From: Aminipila sp963524205
GTDB lineage: Bacteria > Bacillota > Clostridia > Peptostreptococcales > Anaerovoracaceae
Assembly: GCA_963524205.1 (NCBI GenBank)
Contig: CAURED010000014.1
Span: 1 to 64,000 of the forward strand
Reading direction: 5' to 3'
Length of the DNA stretch: 64,000 nucleotides
Shown here piece after piece: positions 16,203 to 24,732 of the stretch. The translations under genes were made by a program, and so were the position numbers. The number at the start of each line of letters is the position of its first letter. Within the stretch, counting starts at the first letter, position 1. Below the pieces are notes generated by a model, which was not told the DNA's origin, did no database searches, and saw only the letters and a program-made list of their open reading frames with translations.

Positions 16203-17729
16203 TTAAATTTTAAACTTTGATATATATATATTTAATTCTTCGCCTAATTCTGCCAAACACTGGCTTGCAGAAGAAATTTCCTCCATAATTGAAGTTTGCT
16301 TTTCAATTAATGAAGAAGTTGTTTTTATCTGAACAGATTCGAAAATTTGTAAATCTTGAATTTGGTGAAGATCCTGATTCAAGGTTTGGATTTCCTGAAC
16401 AATTAATGAAAATTCATCAAAACTTTCATCTGAGAAATTTGTATCTTTAATAAGTTTTTGATACCTATCTTGCATATCTTCTATTGAAGTTATTAATTTT
16501 GCTATCCTCTTGATTTTTAGGTCATACGATTCGGCCATATTGATAGAATTCTCCGACATATTATCGGCTTCAATACTAGATTTATATGATAAAGCAGCTA
16601 ATTCATCTGAAAAAGTAGATATTTTATTGGAAATATTATTTAGCTCTTTTAAAAACTCCCTTAAGCTATCAACGATCATTTGAAAAGACATAAACATTTT
16701 ACCAATTTCATCTTTCATATTTAAATATTTTTTGTCAATATCAAGAGTAATATCTAATTGTGACATTTGTTCTATGTAATTTTTAGCAGATTTTATTGGC
16801 TTAGATATAGAATTACCAAATATAAATGTTAAAATTACTGAAACAAAAGTTAGTATAATCGATAATAAGACAGATACAACAATAATTTCATTAAGTGGCT
16901 TCATTACTTCTTTAACAGGTGCAACTAACCCTATATTCCATCCAGAAAAATCTAAGTCGGTGTAGACAATAAATTTTTCTTTACCATCATAGTCTTTAAT
17001 TTTTTTGAGTTCACCATCCTTTAATTGTTTTACTGTAATATCATCATCATATATTTGGTCTAAACTAGTTAAACCTTTTTCTTTATAGTATAAAAAATCT
17101 TTATTTGGATGGGCTAGAACATGTCCATTATTATCAATTAAAAAACTATACCCATAATCTAAAGGTTTAGAATCATTAATTATATTTACAATATGATCGA
17201 TCGCAATATCAGAGCATAATACTCCTATAATCTTATCATCTCTTCGAATCGCTTTCGATAAAGTTACAATTACATCACCATGATTGGCGTCAATATAAGG
17301 AGAAGATATTTCAATTTTATCGCTTTCGGCTGCCTTTTTATACCATTCTCTCTCAACGGTATTGTAATTCTTATCAGGTATCCAAGTTCCGGAACCTGTA
17401 ATAAAAATATTGTTTGGAAAGGCTATATAATATTCTAGTATATCTGAGTTTTTTTGATTTTTATAATTGAAATAATTAATTAAATCTTCTTGGTTGAAAT
17501 CATTTCTGTATATAATTTCATCATATAGTTCGCTTAATATTCTTTCTTGGACAGAAAACCAGCCTTTTATTTCTACAGCATTTTTTTCTGCTATATGTTC
17601 AAAATTCTGGAAAGTTTGCTCCTTGATATTTTCAGATAAGATTTTATAACTAATAATGGTGGCTGAAAAAATACTAAAAATGCAAATTAAGCAACTTAGT
17701 AAAATAATCTTAGTTTTGATACTTTTCAT
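16203..17729 (-). CDS. dCache sensor, chemoreceptor-like protein without signalling tip
   Basis: A 508-residue membrane sensor: first membrane segment about 7-30, extracellular double-Cache domain 35-275, second membrane segment 281-304, HAMP about 305-357, then only about 150 residues of coiled coil. The Cache domain has the full pattern YxxxxRxWYxxA (Y122, R127, W129, Y130, A133), then Y145-x-D147 and D174, the motif reported for amino-acid-binding dCache_1 domains. The C-terminal end resembles a methyl-accepting protein, but the highly conserved hairpin tip that contacts CheA/CheW (the EAARAGE-like region) is missing. It may signal without CheA, or be a degenerate receptor. It is divergent from a sigma54 activator. 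Confidence 0.82.
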   Translation of the reverse strand: MKSIKTKIILLSCLICIFSIFSATIISYKILSENIKEQTFQNFEHIAEKNAVEIKGWFSVQERILSELYDEIIYRNDFNQEDLINYFNYKNQKNSDILEYYIAFPNNIFITGSGTWIPDKNYNTVEREWYKKAAESDKIEISSPYIDANHGDVIVTLSKAIRRDDKIIGVLCSDIAIDHIVNIINDSKPLDYGYSFLIDNNGHVLAHPNKDFLYYKEKGLTSLDQIYDDDITVKQLKDGELKKIKDYDGKEKFIVYTDLDFSGWNIGLVAPVKEVMKPLNEIIVVSVLLSIILTFVSVILTFIFGNSISKPIKSAKNYIEQMSQLDITLDIDKKYLNMKDEIGKMFMSFQMIVDSLREFLKELNNISNKISTFSDELAALSYKSSIEADNMSENSINMAESYDLKIKRIAKLITSIEDMQDRYQKLIKDTNFSDESFDEFSLIVQEIQTLNQDLHQIQDLQIFESVQIKTTSSLIEKQTSIMEEISSASQCLAELGEELNIYISKFKI

Positions 17730-17837
17730 ATTTACTCTCCGTTATAAAAGAAATATTTATCAATACATAAAAAAAAAATCAAACATAAAATCATATGCTG
17801 ACTTGAATTTTTAAATATTTGTATTTAATGCTTGTTT

Positions 17838-17866
17838 ATTATAGCATAAAATATTGGAATCATCAA
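17838..17866 (-). promoter_or_regulatory. SigmaA-type promoter for the dCache protein gene
   Basis: On the minus strand TTGATG (17866-17861) and TATAAT (17843-17838) are 17 nt apart, giving a leader of about 100 nt before the ATG at 17729. This lies in the 341-nt divergent gap 17730-18070. On the plus strand the same gap holds TATAAT at 17955-17960 that may serve the sigma54 activator gene, with a poor -35 region; I see nothing else there. Confidence 0.6.
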
Positions 17867-18070
17867 GCTAATTGAGCGCTAACACATGCTTTTAAATCAA
17901 CATAAATCAGCCCAAGGATAAAGCCGAAATGTATTCAAATAATAGTTTTTATGATATAATATACAAAATTGTTTATACCAAATTATTTATATTAATTAAA
18001 TAAACCTAAAAATATTAAGTTAAATAATTAATTGTACGATGATAATTGAGAAGGTGATTTTATTACTAAA

Positions 18071-19459
18071 ATGAATATGGAACTTATACCAGGCTATATA
18101 TTAGATAATGCTGATATTGGATTTAGAGTTGTTGATGAAAATGGAATAGTTGTTTATTGTAATGATATTATTGGAAAAATTATGAATATAAAGAGAGAAG
18201 ACATGATAGGAAAACACCTATTTGAGATACATGAACATTTAGATGAGGGTTCAAGTACTTTGATTACTTGTCTAAGAACGGGTAGAACTATTCATAATAA
18301 GGTTAAACCGCATTTTGGAAAAAAAGGTGAAATTATTTATTTAGTAACAACCAATATACCAATTATTCAAAATGAAGAAATTGTGGGAGTTATAGAATAC
18401 ATAAAAACAGAAGATTCTTTTGGAGATTTATATAACTACATTTCTAAAGATCAACAAAACAGTTTTAATTTAAAAAATACAAGTTCAAAGAATTTAATAG
18501 GCTATGATTTTGATGATTTTCTTACTATAGAAACGAAAATGATATCTCTTATAGAAAATGTTAAACAAATGTCTTTATATGGATATAATGTATTAATTTA
18601 CGGTGAAACTGGTACTGGAAAGGAAATAATTGCTCAAAGTATTCACAATAGAAGTCAAAGAAAAAATAATGCATTTATTGCCCAGAATTGTGCTGCTATA
18701 CCAGAAAATTTATTAGAATCAATTTTCTTTGGAACAGTTGCAGGCAGTTTTACTGGTGCTTCTGATAGTTCTGGATTATTTGAACAGGCTAATGGAGGTA
18801 CTTTGTTTCTTGATGAATTAAATTCTCTTCCGTTTTTTCTTCAGGCAAAGCTTTTAAGAGTGTTGCAAGAAGGATTTGTAAGGAGGATTGGTGGTAAAAA
18901 AGATATTAGAGTAGATGTAAGAATAATATGCACAACAAATGAAGCGCCAGAAGATTTATTAAAAGGTAATAGATTAAGACAGGATTTGTTTTACAGATTA
19001 GGTCCCATTTACGTAAATATACCTCCATTGCGGCAGCGAAAATTAGATATTGATTATTTAACGAAGATTTTTATTAAAAGAGAAAGTAAGTATATAAATG
19101 TTAGAGAGCCTAAGATATCAAAAGAAGTAAAGGATTTTTTTCGAAAATATTCATGGCAGGGCAATGTGAGAGAACTAAAAAATGTTATAAGCTACATACT
19201 ATTAAACTCTTCCTGTGCTGATACTGTAGAATTAGAGCATTTACCCAATTATATGCATAATAGTTTATGGGATCTTGAAAATGTCAGCAGGGAATTTGAT
19301 GACAATTTAAATTATCAACAGAAAATTGACGAATTTGAAAAAGTATTAATAAAAAATGCACTGATAATTACTAGAGGAAACGTATCAGAGGCATCAAAAA
19401 TTCTAGAAATAAAAAGACAAACCTTACAATATAAAATTAAAAAAATGGGAATACAGTAA
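18071..19459 (+). CDS. Sigma54-dependent transcriptional activator (PAS-AAA+-Fis)
   Basis: A 462-residue bacterial enhancer-binding protein. Residues 1-115 form a PAS sensor domain; about 150-380 form the AAA+ domain with Walker A GETGTGKE, the sigma54-contact loop as GSFTGA (canonical GAFTGA), Walker B GGTLFLDEL and the arginine-finger/RQRK segment PPLRQRK; the last 45 residues form a Fis-type helix-turn-helix (ASKILEIKRQTLQYKIKK). It resembles RocR/BkdR-type regulators. No receiver domain is present, so the signal probably acts on PAS. A near-perfect sigma54 promoter lies upstream of the antiporter gene 2 kb away, the obvious target. The RBS AAGGTGA is 13 nt from the ATG, rather far. Confidence 0.92.
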   Translation: MNMELIPGYILDNADIGFRVVDENGIVVYCNDIIGKIMNIKREDMIGKHLFEIHEHLDEGSSTLITCLRTGRTIHNKVKPHFGKKGEIIYLVTTNIPIIQNEEIVGVIEYIKTEDSFGDLYNYISKDQQNSFNLKNTSSKNLIGYDFDDFLTIETKMISLIENVKQMSLYGYNVLIYGETGTGKEIIAQSIHNRSQRKNNAFIAQNCAAIPENLLESIFFGTVAGSFTGASDSSGLFEQANGGTLFLDELNSLPFFLQAKLLRVLQEGFVRRIGGKKDIRVDVRIICTTNEAPEDLLKGNRLRQDLFYRLGPIYVNIPPLRQRKLDIDYLTKIFIKRESKYINVREPKISKEVKDFFRKYSWQGNVRELKNVISYILLNSSCADTVELEHLPNYMHNSLWDLENVSREFDDNLNYQQKIDEFEKVLIKNALIITRGNVSEASKILEIKRQTLQYKIKKMGIQ

Positions 19460-19460
19460 A

Positions 19461-19505
19461 TACCAATATAATTGCTATTGCAATTTATTGGTATTTATTT
19501 TTTCA
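19461..19505 (+). terminator. Terminator after the sigma54 activator gene
   Basis: Inverted repeat TACCAATA (19461-19468) and TATTGGTA (19486-19493) with an inner ATTGC/GCAAT stem, followed by a T-rich tract TTTATTTTTT. It lies between convergent genes. Confidence 0.85.
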
Positions 19506-19514
19506 TCTTTTGGG

Positions 19515-19922
19515 TTACCTTGTCTCGAAATTCATCGCTATATTTGTTGTGCTCTTAATAAATTTTGTTATTTCATCTAATTTATTATTATTAATTACGA
19601 TTTTTTTTGCTATTGGGTCTTTAATAAAGAATATACTGCTTTTAGTTCCTTGACTTATTACTGTTATTTCCTCCACATCTTTGAAATATAAGTATTCTTC
19701 TTTGTTTAAAAGAAATGCATTATACTTATAAATCACTCCTTTATCTGACAAATAAATATGTTTGGAATAAGTAAAATAAAAAGCAAGTAAAAGACCGATT
19801 GCTATTTTAGCAAGTTCCATATCATTAAAACCCATAAGTAAAAAGGATATGCCCAAAATCAAACTTAAAATTTTATAGGAAGACTCATTCTTTGTTTTTT
19901 CGTTAATCTTTAATAATTTCAA
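19515..19922 (-). CDS. Small membrane protein with PH-like domain, function unknown
   Basis: A 135-residue protein with two adjacent hydrophobic segments (about residues 17-32 and 38-53) and a C-terminal soluble part rich in beta-strand pattern (ISDKGVIYKYN-like start, then KDVEEITVI and SIFFIKDP), reminiscent of bacterial PH-like domains of the YdbT/YcxB type. I do not recognise a named family. It is transcribed leftward, downstream of the antiporter gene with a hairpin in between, and is convergent with the sigma54 activator. Its role in the unit is unclear. Confidence 0.5.
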   Translation of the reverse strand: MKLLKINEKTKNESSYKILSLILGISFLLMGFNDMELAKIAIGLLLAFYFTYSKHIYLSDKGVIYKYNAFLLNKEEYLYFKDVEEITVISQGTKSSIFFIKDPIAKKIVINNNKLDEITKFIKSTTNIAMNFETR

Positions 19923-19960
19923 TAAAATTCACCCCTATCGACGTAAGCATATAAGAAGGA

Positions 19961-19993
19961 GGAGAAAGCCTCAAGCAATTGAGGCTTTTCTCC
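19961..19993 (-). terminator. Hairpin downstream of the antiporter gene
   Basis: Inverted repeat GGAGAAAGCCTCAA (19961-19974) and TTGAGGCTTTTCTCC (19979-19993) around a 4-nt loop. The stem is strong; on the minus strand it is followed by TCCTTCTTAT, only partly T-rich, so termination may be incomplete. Confidence 0.6.
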
Positions 19994-20000
19994 ATAATTT

Positions 20001-21461
20001 CTAATTTTTTACAGAGTCATCAGAATATCGTTTAAGACGATATTCCTCAGCATCCTTAAACCTTTTGTCATCTCTGTGGAATACTGCAATTTTAAAATAA
20101 GCAAATGTGATTGCTAATATTGGGTTAATTAAATTCATAAAAGAATATGGGAAATAAGCGAATGTTGAAACTCCTAAAGTTGCAGATTGATATGCACCAC
20201 AGCCATTCCAAGGGCACATAGGAGACCAAAGCGTTCCTCCATCTTCTAGTGTTCTAGATAAATAACTTCTGCTTAAGTTCATTTCATCGTATTTTTTATA
20301 ATACATTCTGCCAGGAACTATGATGGCTAAATATTGATCTGTTAATACAAAATCACAGATTATTCCAGTAAGAATAGTTAGGGTTACCAACCCTACAACT
20401 GATTTAACCTTTTTAACTAATCTACCCAATATTACTTGGATAAATCCAGATTTTTCTAATATTCCCCCAAAAGATAAAGCAAAAATTATAAGGGAAATAG
20501 TCCATAACATTGAATCCAAACCTCCGCGGTTTAATAATTTATCAACTATTTCAACTCCTGTTGAAGCTTCAAATCCATAGTGGAAGTTTAACAGAACATC
20601 ACCAAGGCCTCTGCCTTGGAATATCATTGCAAAAATACCCCCCAATGCAGCTGCCCCTAATAGAGAGGGGATTCCTGGTATTCTTTTTACTGCAGCGATG
20701 ATTATAAAAACAGGAGGTATTAAAAGCCATACATTAATATTAAAGTTTGCCAGAATTGTAGATCTGATTAATTCAACCCTGCTGGCATCAAAAGCCCCTT
20801 TACCTATATTAAATCCTATTATAGTATAAATTATTAATGCAATAATAAAACTTGGAACTGTGGTATACATCATTGCTCGTACATGACTATAAAGAGGGGT
20901 TTCAGCAGAAGCTGCAGCAACATTTGTACTGTCAGAAAGTGGAGACAATTTATCTCCAAAATAAGCTCCTGATATAACCATACCTGCAGCTAAAGCTGGA
21001 TTAATTCCTAGTCCAGTGGCAATGCTCATAAGTGCTATACCAACTGTACCTGAAGATGTCCATGAACTACCAGTTGCAAGAGAAACTATAGCGCATAGGA
21101 CTGCTCCGGTAGGTAGGAATATATTTGGAGATATAAGTCCTAGTCCATAATAAACCATAGCTGGGACTGTACCAGACGAAACCCAAGTTCCAATCAGCAT
21201 TCCAACTATCATTACAATTAAAAGTGCTTCTAATGCTCTGTGAATACTATCAAGCATTCCTGTTAAAATAGTATCCCAAGAGTTACCGACTTTTGCAGCC
21301 ATAAGTGCTGCTAAAACGCAAGCCAAAACAATTGGGATATGTGGTTCTAAACCAAATTTTAAGATTCCAACTATAATAATTACCATCATTCCAACTATAG
21401 GGGTAAGAGCTTCCCATAGTTTTGGTGCTCTAACCTCTCTTTTCTGTTTAACCATTTTCAT
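20001..21461 (-). CDS. NhaC-family Na+/H+ antiporter
   Basis: A 486-residue polytopic membrane protein, roughly 11-12 membrane segments, of the NhaC ion transporter family. Family members exchange Na+ for H+, and some couple this to organic acids (for example malate-lactate exchange by MleN) or amino acids. Typical conserved parts are ATGSSWTSSGTVG, a GDKLSPLSDSTN segment and SPMCPWNGCG near the C-terminus. The true substrate cannot be told. I start at ATG 21461 with GGAGG 6 nt upstream; the longer form would start on that site. A sigma54 promoter lies just upstream, so expression should depend on an activator such as the one at 18071-19459. Confidence 0.9.
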   Translation of the reverse strand: MKMVKQKREVRAPKLWEALTPIVGMMVIIIVGILKFGLEPHIPIVLACVLAALMAAKVGNSWDTILTGMLDSIHRALEALLIVMIVGMLIGTWVSSGTVPAMVYYGLGLISPNIFLPTGAVLCAIVSLATGSSWTSSGTVGIALMSIATGLGINPALAAGMVISGAYFGDKLSPLSDSTNVAAASAETPLYSHVRAMMYTTVPSFIIALIIYTIIGFNIGKGAFDASRVELIRSTILANFNINVWLLIPPVFIIIAAVKRIPGIPSLLGAAALGGIFAMIFQGRGLGDVLLNFHYGFEASTGVEIVDKLLNRGGLDSMLWTISLIIFALSFGGILEKSGFIQVILGRLVKKVKSVVGLVTLTILTGIICDFVLTDQYLAIIVPGRMYYKKYDEMNLSRSYLSRTLEDGGTLWSPMCPWNGCGAYQSATLGVSTFAYFPYSFMNLINPILAITFAYFKIAVFHRDDKRFKDAEEYRLKRYSDDSVKN

Positions 21462-21506
21462 TTCTACCTCCATTTTTTATTCAACTATTAGTTCACTATT
21501 TAATAA

Positions 21507-21523
21507 TGCAACATGTGTGCCAA
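21507..21523 (-). promoter_or_regulatory. Sigma54 (-24/-12) promoter of the antiporter gene
   Basis: The minus strand reads TTGGCACACATGTTGCA, matching the consensus TGGCAC-N5-TTGC with correct spacing of GG and GC. The expected transcript start is about 21495, some 35 nt before the start codon. Only one fits in the whole window that I found outside coding DNA. Confidence 0.85.
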
Positions 21524-21594
21524 TTTTATTTTTTTTTATAACCCTTTAATTTCAATGAAATCATTATGTGAATTTAAAAATTAAAAAAATTTTA

Positions 21595-21612
21595 TTGCTA
21601 AAAATATAGCAA
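21595..21612. promoter_or_regulatory. Dyad 1, possible activator-binding site
   Basis: Perfect inverted repeat TTGCTA-6 nt-TAGCAA, about 80-105 bp upstream of the sigma54 promoter. This is where enhancer-binding proteins normally sit. Confidence 0.5.
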
Positions 21613-21616
21613 AATC

Positions 21617-21636
21617 ATTATGAAAATTCTCATAAT
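21617..21636. promoter_or_regulatory. Dyad 2, possible activator-binding site
   Basis: Perfect inverted repeat ATTATGA-6 nt-TCATAAT. Its centre is 23 bp from that of dyad 1, about two helical turns, so both would face the same side of the DNA. The arms differ in sequence from dyad 1. Confidence 0.5.
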
Positions 21637-21665
21637 TGTAAATTGACTTTAAATTTGAACAAAAA

Positions 21666-21720
21666 ATATAATTGCCAATATTTTTGCAAAAGCTAAAAAA
21701 TTGGCAATTATATTTTTATT
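21666..21720. terminator. Strong hairpin with T-run in the antiporter-Tad divergent gap
   Basis: Perfect 14-bp arms ATATAATTGCCAAT (21666-21679) and ATTGGCAATTATAT (21700-21713), 20-nt loop, followed by TTTTTATT and preceded by AAAAAA. It looks like a bidirectional terminator but no gene ends here. The rest of 21474-21918 holds the sigma54 promoter, two dyads and the Tad operon promoter. Confidence 0.6.
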
Positions 21721-21842
21721 AATCAAAAGAGTCTATATAAGCTCACATATTTTAGACTTGAAATTATATTGAATTTTAAATGGTTAATTACTTTTCAGGG
21801 GAATATATAATAACAAAAATAAGAAATAATGTAAAAATATGG

Positions 21843-21870
21843 TTGACAAAATAATTAAGGGAATTATAAT
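21843..21870 (+). promoter_or_regulatory. Consensus sigmaA promoter of the Tad-like operon
   Basis: TTGACA (21843-21848) and TATAAT (21865-21870), both perfect, spaced 16 nt. The predicted transcript start is about 21877, 42 nt before the first ATG. Confidence 0.8.
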
Positions 21871-21918
21871 GAAGATAGCCAGATGGTAAAAAATGTAATT
21901 TGACTGGAGGGATGATTA

Positions 21919-22575
21919 ATGAGAATAAAGATATTTAGACCACTGCTTGGAATTGTATTGATAGTATTATCGGTACTAGCCTTGCTGTGGTGGGAAAATA
22001 CAGGACGTGAACAGCTGGTTATGAACAGTGTAATGGTTGCAAAGGAAAATATTCAAAGGGGAACTATAATAGGTGAACAAAATTTCATAGAAATAAAAAA
22101 TATTTCGGAGAGTACTATACCTGGGTCCATAACTCCAAAAAGCTTTTATAAAATAAAAGGTCTTGTAGCAAATCAATATATACCGAAACTTTCTCAAGTA
22201 ATTCCTAAGATGTTTATGAAAAAAGATAAAATATTACTTGAGGGTAATTCTATTTTTCCTATTAAAGATGTTTGGATTGATAGTAGAAGTAGTTCGCTGC
22301 GAAAAGGGGATACAATTGACATATTTGACAAAAGCGGCCAGTGTTATGTAGGGACTTTCAAAATTGCGTATGTAAAGGATTCGAATGAGCAAGAGGTGGT
22401 AGGAACAGAGGCAAATCTTAGTGAGGAAGTTTTGCAAAGGGATTTTAGCAGTTCCATTATATCTAGCGTAGAAATAATTACCTCCCTTGAAGAGTATAAA
22501 AAAATTTGGGAACTTGCTGAGGAACAGAGTATGAAATTCCTACTTATTCAAAAGGGGGAGAACATATATGAATAA
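21919..22575 (+). CDS. CpaB/RcpC-like SAF-domain pilus assembly protein
   Basis: A 218-residue protein with one N-terminal membrane segment (about 7-25) and a SAF-like domain after it (VMVAKENIQRGTIIGEQNF, then IKGLVANQYIPKLSQV), as in CpaB/RcpC of Tad pilus systems. In Gram-negative bacteria CpaB helps the secretin; in Firmicutes, which have no secretin, its role is unclear and may involve the cell wall. GGAGGGA lies 7 nt before the ATG. It is the first gene of a nine- to ten-gene operon; its end overlaps the next gene by 8 nt. Confidence 0.75.
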   Translation: MRIKIFRPLLGIVLIVLSVLALLWWENTGREQLVMNSVMVAKENIQRGTIIGEQNFIEIKNISESTIPGSITPKSFYKIKGLVANQYIPKLSQVIPKMFMKKDKILLEGNSIFPIKDVWIDSRSSSLRKGDTIDIFDKSGQCYVGTFKIAYVKDSNEQEVVGTEANLSEEVLQRDFSSSIISSVEIITSLEEYKKIWELAEEQSMKFLLIQKGENIYE

Positions 22576-23347
22576 TTTATTTGCATTTCATGGTATAGAC
22601 CATAAGGTAGGGGTTACTATGTTAGCTCAGTCTGTAGCTGAATTAATTGCTTCTCAAAATAGTAATATTAATGTTCTATTTATATCATTGAATGGAAGGA
22701 AAAACTGTGAGTATGTAAAAGAAGAAGTTAAAACTATTGATGAATTTAAATTGCAATTGGACAGCCAAATGCTTATAAGTAAAGATTTTGTAAGAGACTG
22801 CAGACATAAAAGGAATTTACATATTCTAGCTGGCCTATCAAATGAACTAGAGGAAAGATATTATTTCCCAGACTCAGCTAAATATTTATTAGAATCTGTA
22901 TCAGGCAGTTTTGAAATAATTATTGCAGACACTGGAAGTGAGCTTAATAATGGATTGGCATTAGGAGGGCTGTCAATTGCCGCAAGAAAATATTTGATAT
23001 TGACTCAATTGGAATCAAATTTATTCAGGTATGAGGAAATGTCCCCATGGTTTGAAAAAGCACAAGTGAAATTTGATGGATTTATTGTTAACAAATTTTG
23101 TGAAGAAGATCCTCATACTCTTAAATACATAGGAGAAAGACTCGGTGTTAATAAAGAGAAATCCTTTAAGATCCAGGCAGCTGGTTATGAACGGCAGGCG
23201 GAGCTGGAGCATAAAACACTTATGGAATTTAAAACAGATAGTTATTTAGAAGATATTGCCACAATAGCAAATCATGTGTTGAAGGCATCGGGTTTACCTC
23301 AAATAGAATTACAAAGGAAAAATAAATTATGGAGAAATTTTATTTAG
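22568..23347 (+). CDS. TadZ/CpaE-like ParA-family protein with degenerate P-loop
   Basis: A 259-residue protein of the MinD/ParA superfamily in the position of TadZ/CpaE, which places the pilus machine in the cell. The fold pattern is visible (start strand LFAFHGI, then LFISL, IIIADTGSE as Walker B-like, FDGFIVNKF). The nucleotide loop, however, reads GIDHKVGVT (residues 9-17) where active members have KGGVGKT: both the signature and the P-loop lysine are lost. ATP hydrolysis is therefore unlikely. A strong RBS GGGGGAG precedes it; it overlaps cpaF by 19 nt. Confidence 0.72.
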   Translation: MNNLFAFHGIDHKVGVTMLAQSVAELIASQNSNINVLFISLNGRKNCEYVKEEVKTIDEFKLQLDSQMLISKDFVRDCRHKRNLHILAGLSNELEERYYFPDSAKYLLESVSGSFEIIIADTGSELNNGLALGGLSIAARKYLILTQLESNLFRYEEMSPWFEKAQVKFDGFIVNKFCEEDPHTLKYIGERLGVNKEKSFKIQAAGYERQAELEHKTLMEFKTDSYLEDIATIANHVLKASGLPQIELQRKNKLWRNFI

Positions 23348-24732
23348 ATAGTTTTTTATCACAAGAAGTAAAGAAAAACAGAAGCCTGTTTAACTTTAAA
23401 ACGCTTTGCATGTTAATAAATTTAGAATTTCAACAGGAATGGGAAGAGGAAAACAAAGATATTCAAAGGATGCTTTCCATACAGAAAAATGCAATAATAG
23501 GCTTCGATAAAGAAGTGGGGTTTTTTAAAAATAAAATAAAATATTTCGTCAAAAAACACAATGCAGGTGAAACAGAATATCCAGCTTGGTACAAAAGTCT
23601 TGATGAAGCCATATACCACGAAAACTGGGGATTAGCGGGAATTGCTGAGTGGTTTTCAGAGGAGTATGCAGAGAGCAGTTCATGTAAAGTTATTGGTAAT
23701 AGAATTTATTTTCAGGAGCATGGGAGAATGGTTTTAAAACCTCAAGAAATTTCTCAGGAAAGGAGGGAGCAGTTAATTAGGGCTTTTCTACTTATGACTC
23801 CAGAAGAACGTTTAGATAAGGATTTTCATGAAATATACACTTTAGACGGAACAAGAATAACTGTATTTCGAGGAGAGTCAGTAAAAGCTGGACAAGATGT
23901 AATTATTTTTAGGCGATATATTATACCTAATTATACATTTGAAGAACAGGCTAAAAGGGGCACTATTCCATGGGATAGTATTCCTTTATTAAAAGAGATG
24001 GTTAAGTTAGGTTATTCGGTGGCAACTACAGGAGCTATGAAAAGTGGAAAAACATCTTTTTTAGCCACATTACAGAGTTATGAGGATGAAAGCCTTGAAG
24101 GCGTAATGTTGGAGACAGACCCAGAGATAAGCTTACATAAGTTAATGCCAAAGGCACCTATTGTCCAAATATTAGCAAAAGAGGATAAGCTAAAAACTAT
24201 AACAAAGCATTTACTAAGAAGTGATGCAGACTATTTAATTATGGCAGAAGCCAGAGATGGAGTTGCACTAGATACAGTACTTAGAATAGCAAGTAAAGGC
24301 ACAAGACGGCTTAAAATTACTTTTCATGAAAGAAATCCCATGAATTTTCCTTATGATGTAGCCGCAGAAGTTACGCTTAGTTTAGGAGGTGATATGGAAC
24401 TTATTGCAAGAAGGGCCGCGGATAGTTTTGATTACATTTTCCATTTTATTCAATTAAAGGATAAAGGAAAAAAGCGATTAAAAGGAATTTATGAAATGCA
24501 TTTTGATAAGAGAACAAACAAAATTATTATAACCCAGATTTGTGCTTACAATTATCAAACAGACAGCTGGTGCTGGCGATATGCAATAAGCAAAGATAAG
24601 GTGATTGCGGGAATTGAAGAAAACCAGGAGAGCTTTAATATTTTTTCAAAATTACTAGAAGAATTGGAAGAACACAATCCGATGGAAATTGAGGGGGCTG
24701 GTAATGAAGCATATAATGGAAGTCTTAATTGA
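23329..24732 (+). CDS. CpaF/TadA-type secretion ATPase
   Basis: A 467-residue GSPE-family hexameric ATPase that powers Tad/Flp pilus assembly. Visible are an N-terminal domain, the segment GTRITVFRGESV, Walker A GAMKSGKTS (about residues 240-248), the Walker B/Asp-box region YLIMAEARDG and the His box ITFHERNP, followed by Arg-rich RRAADSFDYIFH. The ATPase therefore looks active, though loops differ from canonical GGTGSGKTT and GEVRG. No other ATPase is in the operon, so it would drive any extension. It overlaps both neighbours. Confidence 0.85.
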   Translation: MEKFYLDSFLSQEVKKNRSLFNFKTLCMLINLEFQQEWEEENKDIQRMLSIQKNAIIGFDKEVGFFKNKIKYFVKKHNAGETEYPAWYKSLDEAIYHENWGLAGIAEWFSEEYAESSSCKVIGNRIYFQEHGRMVLKPQEISQERREQLIRAFLLMTPEERLDKDFHEIYTLDGTRITVFRGESVKAGQDVIIFRRYIIPNYTFEEQAKRGTIPWDSIPLLKEMVKLGYSVATTGAMKSGKTSFLATLQSYEDESLEGVMLETDPEISLHKLMPKAPIVQILAKEDKLKTITKHLLRSDADYLIMAEARDGVALDTVLRIASKGTRRLKITFHERNPMNFPYDVAAEVTLSLGGDMELIARRAADSFDYIFHFIQLKDKGKKRLKGIYEMHFDKRTNKIIITQICAYNYQTDSWCWRYAISKDKVIAGIEENQESFNIFSKLLEELEEHNPMEIEGAGNEAYNGSLN

